Assembly: GCA_963804865.1 (NCBI GenBank)
Contig: CAWDSH010000001.1
Span: forward strand, 124,001 to 188,000
DNA length: 64,000 nucleotides
DNA from: CAVVEQ01 sp963804865
GTDB taxonomy: Bacteria; Chloroflexota; Anaerolineae; Anaerolineales; Anaerolineaceae
Direction of reading: 5' to 3'
In this document: piece by piece, positions 46,896 through 55,556 of the stretch
How the letters are laid out: the number at the start of each line of letters is the position of its first letter
Numbering within the stretch: the first letter of the stretch is position 1
Program-made: the position numbers and the translations under genes
The notes under the pieces: model-generated
Told to the model about the DNA's origin: nothing
What the model saw: only the letters and a program-made list of their open reading frames with translations
Database searches by the model: none

Positions 46896-48044
46896 TTACA
46901 TGTGGAATGATGTGATTGCATCGACAACTTGCTCCAGATCGCTATTTGTTAACTCAAAATGCATTGGCAGCCTTACCAATTGATCGCTGATTTTTTCTGT
47001 CACTGGGCAATCTCCAGGTTTTCCTCCATATTTCAAACCCATGACGGATAAATGCAAGGGAAGGTAATGAAAGACAGTGAAGATTCCTTTGGATTTTAAA
47101 TATGCAATAAAATCCTGCCGTTTTTCAAGATCGGGAAGGAGCAAATAGAACATATGATAAGGTTGTTCACAATAATCAGGAATTATCGGTAATCTAACCC
47201 CATTTTCTGCAGCCCACTTCGTCAGAGCTTCATTATAGAAATTCCAGATTTGCTGTCTCTTCGATTGGATTCTCTGATAGTTTTCCATTTGGGCATACAG
47301 GAAAGCAGCTAGGATCTCCGACGGTAAATAACTCGATCCTACATCAACCCAGCTGTATTTATCGACCAGTCCCCGGAAGAAACGACTGCGGTTGGTCCCT
47401 TTTTCGCGGATGATTTCTGCCTGTTCAATGAGTGCAGGATCATTAATCAATAAAGCACCACCTTCACCGCAGGTAATGTTTTTTGTTTCATGAAAACTCT
47501 GGGTTGCCATGCTTCCGAAGGTCCCGAGGTTTTTCCCCTTGTATTTGCCAAATAAACCGTGTGCGTTATCTTCCACAATTCTTATTTTGTGATGTGCTGC
47601 AATAGCGGATATGGTATCCATTTCACAGCCTACACCGGCATAATGTACTGGTACAACGGCTTTAGTTTTTGAGGTGATCAATGATTCGAGTTTATTTTCA
47701 TCCAGATTCAGGGTATCAGGCCGGCAATCGATAAATATTGGATGTGCCCCTCGTAGAACGAAAGCATTTACCGTGGATACAAATGTGAACGAAGGGATGA
47801 TGACTTCATCTCCTTCCTTAAGATCCAGTAATATCGCGGACATTTCCAATGCATGAGTACAGCTGGTTGTCAACAAAGCCTTTGGAACACCAATTGTGTT
47901 TTCCAGGAATCCACTGGCTTTCTTTGTGAAAGAGCCATCCCCTGAAATGTGACCACTCAAAGCTGCATCGGTTATATATTTCAGCTCGTTTCCAGTAACA
48001 CATGGTTTATTAAAATCAATCTTGATGGGTTGATTGAAATTCAT
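46896..48044 (-). CDS. DegT/WecE-type dTDP-4-amino-4,6-dideoxygalactose transaminase
   Basis: 382 residues. The PLP lysine lies in QSFHETKNITCGEGGALL, almost identical to the WecE/RffA motif; HALEMSAILLDLKEGDEVI, FVDTR-like FIDCRPDTLNLD and VEDNAHG (PLP-binding Asp) fit the sugar aminotransferase fold. It converts dTDP-4-keto-6-deoxyglucose to dTDP-4-amino-4,6-dideoxygalactose. The substrate would come from RfbA and RfbB of the same operon, which makes the call consistent. It is the last gene, 2 bases after the methyltransferase gene. Confidence 0.88.
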   Translation of the reverse strand: MNFNQPIKIDFNKPCVTGNELKYITDAALSGHISGDGSFTKKASGFLENTIGVPKALLTTSCTHALEMSAILLDLKEGDEVIIPSFTFVSTVNAFVLRGAHPIFIDCRPDTLNLDENKLESLITSKTKAVVPVHYAGVGCEMDTISAIAAHHKIRIVEDNAHGLFGKYKGKNLGTFGSMATQSFHETKNITCGEGGALLINDPALIEQAEIIREKGTNRSRFFRGLVDKYSWVDVGSSYLPSEILAAFLYAQMENYQRIQSKRQQIWNFYNEALTKWAAENGVRLPIIPDYCEQPYHMFYLLLPDLEKRQDFIAYLKSKGIFTVFHYLPLHLSVMGLKYGGKPGDCPVTEKISDQLVRLPMHFELTNSDLEQVVDAITSFHM

Positions 48045-48045
48045 C

Positions 48046-48678
48046 TTATACTTCTTTCCTGATCAGGAGGGTGAAATCATACAACTTGTAATCATGCAGC
48101 AATGCCACGTTCCGTGAAAAATGAGTTTTACAATAATCAAACAATAAACACGGGTCGGCATAATAAAGATCTGGTCGCATCTTTTCATGATCCGAATATT
48201 TTGTCAGCATATTAAATGAAAAACCTTTGGTGCAATGGGAATTCATTTTACTTAATGTTTCCATCACAATTAATGTCCAATCCTTATCACTTGCATCCAC
48301 CTTTATATTAAAGATCGATCCTGCGATAACGTAATCTGCAATGGGTAATTCTTCTTCTTTCGTTGTCCAGTGATAATTTGGGCAATCCGGATGATTTCTG
48401 ACACCTGCATCGATCATTTCTTTTACATAATCAATTCCATAATATTCAAATTGGTATTTCTTCTTAATCATGTAATCAATGATCGCACCATAACCGCAAC
48501 CATAATCAATGATCGAAAAATGTTTTTTGGGATTTTCAACGATTTTCATTAATTGGTCAAAGCGGATCTCCATGGCTTCTGGTGAGTTGTAATCCAAACC
48601 ACGGGGAGTTGAGCCAAATGTTTCCAGTTTTTGACGAAAGTAATTCTGGACTTTTCCCTGGATTTTTTCATTACTCAT
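48046..48678 (-). CDS. SAM-dependent class I methyltransferase
   Basis: 210 residues. IIDYGCGYGAIIDYM is motif I for S-adenosylmethionine binding and YYGIDYVKEMID the following acidic strand. No other family-specific motif is recognised. Placed between wbqC-like and wecE-like genes and overlapping the former by 8 bases, it probably methylates the sugar or an attached group. The acceptor cannot be read. Confidence 0.8.
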   Translation of the reverse strand: MSNEKIQGKVQNYFRQKLETFGSTPRGLDYNSPEAMEIRFDQLMKIVENPKKHFSIIDYGCGYGAIIDYMIKKKYQFEYYGIDYVKEMIDAGVRNHPDCPNYHWTTKEEELPIADYVIAGSIFNIKVDASDKDWTLIVMETLSKMNSHCTKGFSFNMLTKYSDHEKMRPDLYYADPCLLFDYCKTHFSRNVALLHDYKLYDFTLLIRKEV

Positions 48679-49387
48679 TCTTTTTTCCTTCCGGATTTAA
48701 AATAATATTCTGCAGAGTATCAGGACCCATCATGAATAATAGGTCGATGATCGAAACCTGCGGATCATAAGGCGGATAAAGTTGAGGATAAGGCGCATAG
48801 TCATAATTCATAAATTCAAGTGTTATGCCAGCCTCAATGAATGCTTCCTGTTCGATATAGTCCTGAGCTGATGGTCCGGAAATATAATGTGTAGCCCCGA
48901 CTTTTTTCAAAATTTGGATCAATCGATCTGTCTTTTGGCCTGTGATACCCTCCAAAGTTGAGGATCTTAAAAATTTTGTTGCCGTGATCCCGATTTCCCT
49001 GGATATGGATATCGTCAGGTCTATCGTGTAATCAGCGAGCAAATCAGGATGGCGATCATAAAATCGCGAAACGAAAGGCTCATAACTCTTAAAGAAGGGA
49101 GCCTTGATATATGCTTGTCGTATGGATTGCCAATGTTTTGCACACCAATTCTCATTCCAATCAATTGATATTTCGTTAATCGGAATACTCTGGGTGATTG
49201 CGCCGGATGCATGTACTGGAATGGTCAACCAGCGTACACCAAATGGGGTCTTGATCCGATTTCGATTTCGCCAGCCGCGCTTATCGTATTGAACATCGTC
49301 ATAAAAAATAAACAGGTCTGACTTGGCAATTTGATGGAAATACCCTCGCCAGGGTATGTAAGAAGGTTGTAGTATCGTGACGATCAT
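48671..49387 (-). CDS. WbqC-family protein
   Basis: 238 residues. The N-terminus ILQPSYIPWRGYFHQIAKSD and the core FIFYDDVQYDKRGWRNRNRI are diagnostic of the WbqC-like family, often found in O-antigen and amino-sugar clusters. The biochemical role is not firmly known; acyl or aminoacyl transfer to an amino sugar has been proposed, and the WecE-like transaminase in this operon would supply an amine. Its start overlaps the stop of the GT2 gene by one base. Confidence 0.9.
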   Translation of the reverse strand: MIVTILQPSYIPWRGYFHQIAKSDLFIFYDDVQYDKRGWRNRNRIKTPFGVRWLTIPVHASGAITQSIPINEISIDWNENWCAKHWQSIRQAYIKAPFFKSYEPFVSRFYDRHPDLLADYTIDLTISISREIGITATKFLRSSTLEGITGQKTDRLIQILKKVGATHYISGPSAQDYIEQEAFIEAGITLEFMNYDYAPYPQLYPPYDPQVSIIDLLFMMGPDTLQNIILNPEGKKNE

Positions 49388-50331
49388 TATGATTTCTTTT
49401 GCACGCCCCCAATAATCTCATCGACAACGTAGGGGGGCCGATCCATACTGCGATTAAAGATCCTTCCAAGGTATTCTCCGAATATGCCTAATGCAAACAG
49501 TTGGGTGCCACTGAATACAGAGATCAAAGATGCCAGAAATGGAAATCCCGGGATGCTTCCAACAAATAGGTAAATCACGAGGACATAAATCAATACGATC
49601 ACCCCGATAAATGTCATGATAAATCCCATGATGCTCGCAAAACGCAGTGGCGCTATACTGTAACCGGTCAGAACCAAAATTGCTTCCCTGGCCAGGCGTT
49701 TGAAGTTGTAATTGGATTTTCCATCAGGCGGTTCCGCGACATCGACAGGAATATAGGTAAAGCGGGATGACCCCCATGAAAGCAGAACATCGAGGGTTAC
49801 GTGAGGGCTCTGAAAATTCTCAAAGGCTTTCCTCAGATCCGTGCGAAAGGCTCTAAAGGCCGAGATATTTTTTACAGAAGGTACGCCCATAACATAAGCA
49901 AGGATGGCTTTCGTCCAGGAGGTGGCAATATTGCGGAAAAATCCCTGTGGCAATTTACGCGGAGCACCATACACAACGTCAAAACCTTCATCAAGTTTCT
50001 CCACTAAGGATTTGATTTCTCTGGCAGGATGCTGCAGATCGTCATCCATGGTAATGGTGATCGGATATTGGGCGGCTCTGACACCGCTTAATGTTGCGTT
50101 ATGTTGACCATAATTTCGCATTAATTTGATACCCTTAATAAAGGGGTGTTTTTTGATGAGATTCTGGATAAGTAACCAGCATTTATCCGGGCTGTCATCA
50201 TTCACTAGTATGATTTCATACTTGGAGCAGAATTTCGATAATTCCTTAATGAGGTCCTGAATCAGGGCAGGGAGCGTTTTTTCTCCGCGATATACCGGAA
50301 TAACAACACTAATTTCCTTTTTCATCTTCAT
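49387..50331 (-). CDS. GT2-family polyprenyl-phosphate glycosyltransferase (GtrB/ArnC type)
   Basis: 314 residues. The GT-A domain has SVVIPVYRGEKTL, LVNDDSPD and TMDDDLQHPAREI, followed by two C-terminal membrane helices near 228-250 and 262-290, the layout of GtrB and ArnC. It should move a sugar from a nucleotide donor to undecaprenyl phosphate. In this operon the donor may be the amino-deoxy sugar made by the neighbours. The ATG pair at its start overlaps the rfbA stop. Confidence 0.88.
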   Translation of the reverse strand: MKMKKEISVVIPVYRGEKTLPALIQDLIKELSKFCSKYEIILVNDDSPDKCWLLIQNLIKKHPFIKGIKLMRNYGQHNATLSGVRAAQYPITITMDDDLQHPAREIKSLVEKLDEGFDVVYGAPRKLPQGFFRNIATSWTKAILAYVMGVPSVKNISAFRAFRTDLRKAFENFQSPHVTLDVLLSWGSSRFTYIPVDVAEPPDGKSNYNFKRLAREAILVLTGYSIAPLRFASIMGFIMTFIGVIVLIYVLVIYLFVGSIPGFPFLASLISVFSGTQLFALGIFGEYLGRIFNRSMDRPPYVVDEIIGGVQKKS

Positions 50332-51200
50332 TCCTGCCCTTCCAACAATCGTAACAAGTATTTACCATACTCATTCTTTGAGTTATTTTTTGCCAGGGAA
50401 ATGAGTTGTTTGGAATCAATAAAGCCCATCCTGAAGGCGATCTCTTCAGGGCAGGATATCATCAACCCTTGTCGATCTTCGACAGCCTGGACAAAATTGG
50501 CTGCTTGCAATAGAGCTTCAGGGGTTCCAGCATCCAACCAGGCTATTCCTCGTCCTAATATTTTTACAGTGAGTTTTCCCCGATCCAGGTAAATGCGATT
50601 GAGATCGGTGATTTCTAGCTCTCCTCTGGGAGAAGGTGTCAGGTCTTGTGTGATCTCTGTTACTTCATTATCATAAAAATAGATGCCGGGGACAGCAAAA
50701 TTGGATTTCGGATTATTTGGCTTTTCCTCGATGGATATGGGTTTTTCATTCTTATCCAACGTAACAACTCCAAAACGCTCTGGATCTCGAACCGGATATG
50801 CAAATACAACTGCGCCTTCCCTGATTTGGGCGGCTTCCTTCAGCTTTTCTATAAGCCCACTGCCATAAAAAATATTATCTCCCAAAATCAGAGAACAAGT
50901 ATCCTTGCCGATGAAATCTTTTCCAATAATAAAGGCTTCGGCCAATCCCCGGGGTTTTTCCTGCACAGCGTAAGCAAATTTCAAACCCCATTGATTCCCA
51001 TCACCCAGTAACCTTTGAAATGGCTCAATATTTTCCGGATTACTGATAATCAGGATATCCCTAATCCCAGCAAACATCAAAGTTGATAAAGGATAATAGA
51101 TCATCGGTTTATCGTAGACTGGCAGAATTTGCTTGCTAATGCCCAAAGTCAATGGATACAATCTGGTTCCCATGCCGCCTGCGAGAATTATGCCTTTCAT
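50328..51200 (-). CDS. rfbA: Glucose-1-phosphate thymidylyltransferase
   Basis: 290 residues. The N-terminus GIILAGGMGTRLYPLT is the nucleotide-binding signature; DKPMIYYPLSTLM, LILGDNIFYGSGL and FGVVTLD follow as in RfbA/RmlA. It joins dTTP and glucose-1-phosphate to dTDP-glucose. The length and order are normal, with rfbB 9 bases upstream and the GT2 gene overlapping downstream. rfbC and rfbD are not in the window, so the product is more likely an amino-deoxy sugar than rhamnose. Confidence 0.96.
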   Translation of the reverse strand: MKGIILAGGMGTRLYPLTLGISKQILPVYDKPMIYYPLSTLMFAGIRDILIISNPENIEPFQRLLGDGNQWGLKFAYAVQEKPRGLAEAFIIGKDFIGKDTCSLILGDNIFYGSGLIEKLKEAAQIREGAVVFAYPVRDPERFGVVTLDKNEKPISIEEKPNNPKSNFAVPGIYFYDNEVTEITQDLTPSPRGELEITDLNRIYLDRGKLTVKILGRGIAWLDAGTPEALLQAANFVQAVEDRQGLMISCPEEIAFRMGFIDSKQLISLAKNNSKNEYGKYLLRLLEGQE

Positions 51201-51209
51201 TTGACCTCT

Positions 51210-52286
51210 TTATCCTCTGGAAGCGTAATTTTGATCAATCCAGGATTGAAAACTCGGACGATCCTGGATGGAAGCCACCCAATTTTGATTTGATAAATAC
51301 CACTCAATTGTTTTTCTAAGCCCCGCCTCCAAATTAACTTTTGGCTGCCAATTCAATTCTTTCTTGATTTTTGAAATATCCATGGCATATCGACGATCAT
51401 GGCCAGGTCTATCTGGAACGAATTCGATCAATTTTGAATGAGGTTTATGCGGTGAATTCGGTAAAAGTTCATCAAGGATCGTGCAAATCGTGTTTACAAT
51501 CTCTAAATTCGTGGGTTGATTATTTCCGCCGATATTATATGTCTCACCGACTCTACCATATTGAAGGATATCCAAGACTGCTGTGCAGTGATCTTCGACG
51601 TACAACCAATCGCGTATTTGCCCGCCATCACCGTAAACTGGTAATGGTTTACCCAGGCGTGCGTTCTGGATAATTAAAGGAATTAGCTTCTCCGGAAACT
51701 GATATGGTCCGTAGTTATTCGAACAATTGGTTATAGTAACCGGGAGGTGATAGGTATTGAAATAAGCCCTGACAAGGTGATCGCTTGCTGCTTTGGATGC
51801 CGCATATGGAGAATGTGGATCGTAGGGAGTAGTCTCGGTGAATGGTGCCTGATCGGAGAGCAATGAACCGAAAACTTCATCGGTCGAAACATGATGAAAG
51901 CGTAACTCGGTTGCCGAAGATTGATGCCTATCCAGCCAAAAAGACCTGGCAGCTTCCAATAAGGTGGCAGTTCCCACAACATTGGTCTCAATAAATGGCA
52001 TCGGTCCCTTAATTGAACGATCAACGTGAGATTCAGCAGCAAAATGAACGATGGTATCGATTTGATTATTTTCCAGGATCTCATCAACAATTAACCGGTC
52101 GCAAATATTCCCTTTTTTGAAACTATACCTTTTTGAGTTTGCAAGATCCACCAAATTGGAGAGATTCCCGGCATAGGTGAGAGCATCCAGATTAACGACA
52201 AGAATACCTGGCTCTTTTGACATGATCATGCGGATAAAATTGGAGCCTATGAAACCAGCACCACCGGTAACCAGGATATTTTTCAT
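51210..52286 (-). CDS. rfbB: dTDP-glucose 4,6-dehydratase
   Basis: 358 residues. VTGGAGFIGSNFIR binds NAD; VSTDEVFGSL carries the catalytic Thr/Asp/Glu and SPYAASKAASDHLV the Tyr-x3-Lys pair; NCSNNYGPYQFPEK is the usual RmlB block. It makes dTDP-4-keto-6-deoxyglucose, the substrate for the WecE-like transaminase. GGAG lies 5 bases before the ATG and a promoter lies 36-64 bases upstream, so this is the first gene of the leftward operon. Confidence 0.96.
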   Translation of the reverse strand: MKNILVTGGAGFIGSNFIRMIMSKEPGILVVNLDALTYAGNLSNLVDLANSKRYSFKKGNICDRLIVDEILENNQIDTIVHFAAESHVDRSIKGPMPFIETNVVGTATLLEAARSFWLDRHQSSATELRFHHVSTDEVFGSLLSDQAPFTETTPYDPHSPYAASKAASDHLVRAYFNTYHLPVTITNCSNNYGPYQFPEKLIPLIIQNARLGKPLPVYGDGGQIRDWLYVEDHCTAVLDILQYGRVGETYNIGGNNQPTNLEIVNTICTILDELLPNSPHKPHSKLIEFVPDRPGHDRRYAMDISKIKKELNWQPKVNLEAGLRKTIEWYLSNQNWVASIQDRPSFQSWIDQNYASRG

Positions 52287-52321
52287 TAATACTCCAAAAA
52301 TCTCATCATAATAACTTGAAG

Positions 52322-52350
52322 AGTATAAACGGGTTTAATTAAATACGCAA
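52322..52350 (-). promoter_or_regulatory. Promoter of the rfbBA operon
   Basis: On the minus strand TTGCGT (52345-52350), a 17-base spacer and TATACT (52322-52327). The predicted leader is about 30 bases with a ribosome site. Confidence 0.6.
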
Positions 52351-52379
52351 CCAGGGCATCTTTACCCTGAATATTAATG

Positions 52380-52385
52380 TATAAT
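52380..52385 (+). promoter_or_regulatory. -10 box of the candidate structured RNA
   Basis: A perfect TATAAT preceded by TG. The -35 region (CATCTT) is weak. Initiation is expected near 52392. Confidence 0.45.
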
Positions 52386-52391
52386 AGAAAC

Positions 52392-52680
52392 GAATTTTGA
52401 AAACGGAACTGCCTTATGGCAGCTGAGACACGAATAAAAGCTGGAACTCTATCCGCTCGAAAATGAGCGTAAAGAACGAACAAGTGGTTTTTTGCATTTG
52501 AAGATAAGTGGAGAGTGTTAGATTTGGAGATATTTGTGATTACGGATAGATTAGCTCCATGAACCAACTTCAGATGGTTTTAGGTTAAGCCCGTCGTTCT
52601 CGCATTTCGGTAGAGCCATTTTTACCAGTCGATTAGTGCATACAGCCAAGCCAGAAAGGCAGGAATTGGCTGTATTTTTT
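52392..52680 (+). ncRNA. Candidate structured leader RNA upstream of recX, unassigned
   Basis: A stretch of ~290 bases without a convincing gene runs from a TATAAT promoter to a strong terminator. It can fold into local hairpins: CTGCC/GGCAG (52409-52422), CGCTC/GAGCG (52454-52469) and AACCA/TGGTT (about 52562-52579). I compared it by eye with 6S RNA, tmRNA, RNase P, SRP RNA and common riboswitches and found no diagnostic motif. It may be a small RNA in its own right or an attenuation leader for recX, whose ATG follows the terminator T run without a gap. Confidence 0.45.
52641..52680 (+). terminator. Strong Rho-independent terminator directly before recX
   Basis: TACAGCCAA (52641-52649) pairs with TTGGCTGTA (52666-52674), with an inner GCC/GGC pairing, followed by TTTTTT (52675-52680). 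The recX ATG is at 52681. Confidence 0.88.
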
Positions 52681-53313
52681 ATGGACTCTAAAATTACTGC
52701 AATTAAAGGACAAACGAAGAATCTCAACCGGGTGAATATATTTCTGGATGGTGAATACGCATTCAGCCTGGCCAAAATCGTGGCTGCATGGTTGGCGGTT
52801 GGGCAAACTTTAGACCAGCAGAAGATCGCTCAACTTCAAGAAGAGGATACTGATGAAAAAGCATTCCAGCGAGCGCTGCATTTTATCAGTTATCGACCAA
52901 GATCTGAAAAGGAAGTCCAGAAAAAATTATCTTCAGTAGGTTTCGAAGCAGCAGTAATCGAAAAGACCATTCAGAAACTTATTCGTGGCAATTTACTGGG
53001 AGACGAAACATTCTCCCACATGTGGGTAGAAAATAGGGTGCTTTCCTCGCCGCGGAGTCGACGCGCCCTTGGTTATGAGCTTAGGAAAAAAGGGATTGAT
53101 GACCAGGTCATTGAAAACGCCATTTCAAAAATTGAGGATGAAGGCTCCCTGGCTTTGCGAGCGGCTCAGAAGTATTCCAGAAGATTGGCATCATTGTCTT
53201 TTATTGAATTCAAGAAAAAAATGATGGGATTTTTAGCACGACGAGGATTCATGTATGGCGATATCCTGGAAGTAATCTCAAAAGTATGGAATGAAATGGA
53301 CCAAAATTCCTAG
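52681..53313 (+). CDS. recX: Regulatory protein RecX
   Basis: 210 residues. After a short N-terminal beta region (TKNLNRVNIFLDGEYAFSL) come the three-helix repeats typical of RecX: ALHFISYRPRSEKEVQKKL, FSHMWVENRVLSSPRSRRAL and FLARRGFMYGDILEVISKV. RecX binds RecA filaments and limits recombination and the SOS response. An upstream in-frame GTG (52636) would put the terminator hairpin inside the gene; the ATG at 52681 matches the family start but has no close ribosome site. The hairpin position suggests read-through or attenuation control. Confidence 0.88.
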   Translation: MDSKITAIKGQTKNLNRVNIFLDGEYAFSLAKIVAAWLAVGQTLDQQKIAQLQEEDTDEKAFQRALHFISYRPRSEKEVQKKLSSVGFEAAVIEKTIQKLIRGNLLGDETFSHMWVENRVLSSPRSRRALGYELRKKGIDDQVIENAISKIEDEGSLALRAAQKYSRRLASLSFIEFKKKMMGFLARRGFMYGDILEVISKVWNEMDQNS

Positions 53314-53338
53314 AAAATGACTGAACTGGAGAAAAACT

Positions 53339-54868
53339 ATGTTGAAAGATAACCTACTATTGATCATCATTATTGCCGGAGCAGCTGCATTATTGCTTGC
53401 TTTCATCCTCGCGCGATTTATCGCGAACCGGATCATTGAAAATCAAAAGGTGAAAGTTGAAGAAATGATCAACGAGGCTAAAGAAAAAGCCCGGGTGATC
53501 GAATTGGAAGCGCGTGATAAGGGTTTAAAAATCATGCAGGATGCCGAAGGGGAGGTGTCCCGCAGGCGGGAGGATCTTTCACGCGAGGAAGAAAGGCTGC
53601 AGAAACGCAGAACTGATCTTGACATGAGAGTGGAAAGGCTTGAACTGCGTGAGCAAACTCTGAATAAGCGACAGAGCGCACTCGATAAAAGAGCCAATGA
53701 TGTTGAAAAACTGCATGAAGAAGAGGTCGCAGAACTTCAACGAATTGGTCAAATGAGCATGGAAGAGGCACGAGCCATCCTTCTCGAGGAAGCTGCGACC
53801 GAAGCCAGAGCTGATATGGCACGGATCATCCGCCAGATCGAATCAGAAGCGCGGGTTGAGGGTGAAAAACGAGCTCGCGAATTGATTGTGGAAGCGATTC
53901 AACGGGTTGCATCTGACCAGGTCGCAGAGGTCACCACATCGATCGTACCCTTGCCCAATGAAGAAATGAAAGGCCGAATCGTTGGCAGAAATGGCAGAAA
54001 CATCCGTGCATTTGAGCAGGCAGCAGGTGTGGATGTCATTGTGGATGATACCCCTGAAGCTGTTGCCATCTCGTGTTTCGATCCTATCAGGAGAGAAATT
54101 GCTAGGCGGTCACTGGCACGCCTTATCCAGGATGGTCGAATCCACCCTGCCCATATCGAGAAAATTCTTGGCGAGGAAGAACGTGAAGTTGAGAGGGATA
54201 TCGTTGAAGCTGGAGAACAAGCATCGTACGAAGCAGGCGTGACCGGCTTGCACCCCGAAGTCTTGAAGACATTAGGTCGGCTAAAATATCGTACATCGTA
54301 TGGGCAGAATCAACTGGCACATGCCGTTGAAGTTGCCCGTTTATCCTCGATCCTGGCCGCGGAATTAGGCGCGGATGTTGAGGTTTCCAAAGCAGGCGGC
54401 TTGCTTCACGATCTTGGTAAAGCAATGGATCATAATACAGAGGGTACACATGCCAGTATTGGGGCTGATTTCGCCCGCCGGCATGGTGTAAATGCATCTA
54501 TTGTCAATACCATTGAATCCCATCACCACGAAGTGGAACAGCAAAGCGTGGAAGCCATCATTGTCGAATCAGCGGATGCCATTTCCGGGGCACGCCCGGG
54601 TGCCAGGCGGGAAGACCTTGAGCAATATATCAAGCGTTTGAAAGCCTTGGAAGAAATCGCCAATTCATTCAAGGGTGTGAGTCAAACTTACGCCATTCAG
54701 GCGGGAAGAGAAGTTCGAATTATTGTCCGCCCTGAGGAAATTGACGATCTGGCTTCAACGAGGTTGGCAAGAGATATTGCCAAGAAAATTGAAGAGACCA
54801 TGCAATACCCTGGACAAATAAGAGTAACAGTCATCCGTGAAACGAGAGCGATCGAATTCGCGAAATAG
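53339..54868 (+). CDS. rny: Ribonuclease Y
   Basis: 509 residues. One N-terminal membrane helix (LLLIIIIAGAAALLLAFIL) is followed by a long coiled coil (about 30-200), a KH RNA-binding domain (IVGRNGRNIRAFEQAAGVDV) and an HD phosphohydrolase domain with GLLHDLGKAMDH. This is the complete RNase Y plan. The enzyme starts mRNA decay from the membrane. TGGAG lies 9 bases before the ATG. It starts 25 bases after recX and ends at a strong terminator, so the two are likely co-transcribed. Confidence 0.96.
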   Translation: MLKDNLLLIIIIAGAAALLLAFILARFIANRIIENQKVKVEEMINEAKEKARVIELEARDKGLKIMQDAEGEVSRRREDLSREEERLQKRRTDLDMRVERLELREQTLNKRQSALDKRANDVEKLHEEEVAELQRIGQMSMEEARAILLEEAATEARADMARIIRQIESEARVEGEKRARELIVEAIQRVASDQVAEVTTSIVPLPNEEMKGRIVGRNGRNIRAFEQAAGVDVIVDDTPEAVAISCFDPIRREIARRSLARLIQDGRIHPAHIEKILGEEEREVERDIVEAGEQASYEAGVTGLHPEVLKTLGRLKYRTSYGQNQLAHAVEVARLSSILAAELGADVEVSKAGGLLHDLGKAMDHNTEGTHASIGADFARRHGVNASIVNTIESHHHEVEQQSVEAIIVESADAISGARPGARREDLEQYIKRLKALEEIANSFKGVSQTYAIQAGREVRIIVRPEEIDDLASTRLARDIAKKIEETMQYPGQIRVTVIRETRAIEFAK

Positions 54869-54887
54869 TCAAAAGTTAATGATATGG

Positions 54888-54920
54888 TGAGGGTCGGATT
54901 TGTCCGACCCTCATTTATTT
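54888..54920 (+). terminator. Rho-independent terminator after rny
   Basis: A perfect 11-bp stem TGAGGGTCGGA / TCCGACCCTCA with a TTTG loop is followed by TTTATTTAT. It lies between convergent genes. Confidence 0.9.
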
Positions 54921-55551
54921 ATATCAGATATGGATTGAAGGAAATCTCATCTTCTACAGTCGTAGATGGTCCATGGCCCGGAAGGATTCGGGTGGAGCCG
55001 GGTAAGTTAAGAATTCGGTTTTTGATGCTGTCAATCAACTGTGTTTGATCACCACCAGGCAAGTCCGTTCTGCCAATACTCCTGTAAAAGATCAGATCAC
55101 CCACAAGAACCGAATTCGCATCAGCAATGTAATATGCAATATGGCCTGGTGTGTGGCCAGGGGTATGGATAACAGAGATGGTTGTTGATCCTAAAAAGAT
55201 CTCTGCGCCATCAATTAAAAATTTGGTTGGTTCTGGTAATGATGGAAGCGATATGCCAAAGGTATTTGCATCCCCTTTTTCCTTCCATAAGGGAAGATCT
55301 GCAGAGCAAATTGCTATCTCAGGATCAATCGATAGACTTTTTAGAACTGATGGGATTCCTATGATATGGTCGAAATGAGCGTGCGTTATGAGGATGTGGG
55401 AAATTCTTAGTCCATCATCCAAAGCTGCCTCGACAACAACCTCGCTTTCATAAGATGGATCTACAATCGCTGCACTATTGGTTGATCCATCAATAATCAA
55501 ATAGGAATTGTTCTGCATTGGACCAAGGCTGAAAGTTTTGATTTTAATCAT
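54919..55551 (-). CDS. Metallo-beta-lactamase-fold hydrolase (glyoxalase II-like)
   Basis: 210 residues. The metal sites are complete: THAHFDH (HxHxDH), HTPGHTPGH, VGDLIF (bridging Asp) and the final LPGHG. The short length and compact C-terminus match the YcbL/hydroxyacylglutathione-hydrolase-like group; classical glyoxalase II has a longer substrate-binding C-terminus. The substrate is probably a small thioester. It is the last gene of the ArsR-headed leftward operon, 5 bases after the MFS gene. Confidence 0.9.
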   Translation of the reverse strand: MIKIKTFSLGPMQNNSYLIIDGSTNSAAIVDPSYESEVVVEAALDDGLRISHILITHAHFDHIIGIPSVLKSLSIDPEIAICSADLPLWKEKGDANTFGISLPSLPEPTKFLIDGAEIFLGSTTISVIHTPGHTPGHIAYYIADANSVLVGDLIFYRSIGRTDLPGGDQTQLIDSIKNRILNLPGSTRILPGHGPSTTVEDEISFNPYLI

Positions 55552-55556
55552 AGCTA

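Noticed and set aside
52392..52680. Possible 6S RNA, tmRNA, RNase P RNA or known riboswitch before recX
   Set aside because: No tRNA-like ends, no conserved RNase P core, no single long 6S-type helix and no recognised ligand-binding motif were seen; it is listed only as an unassigned candidate.
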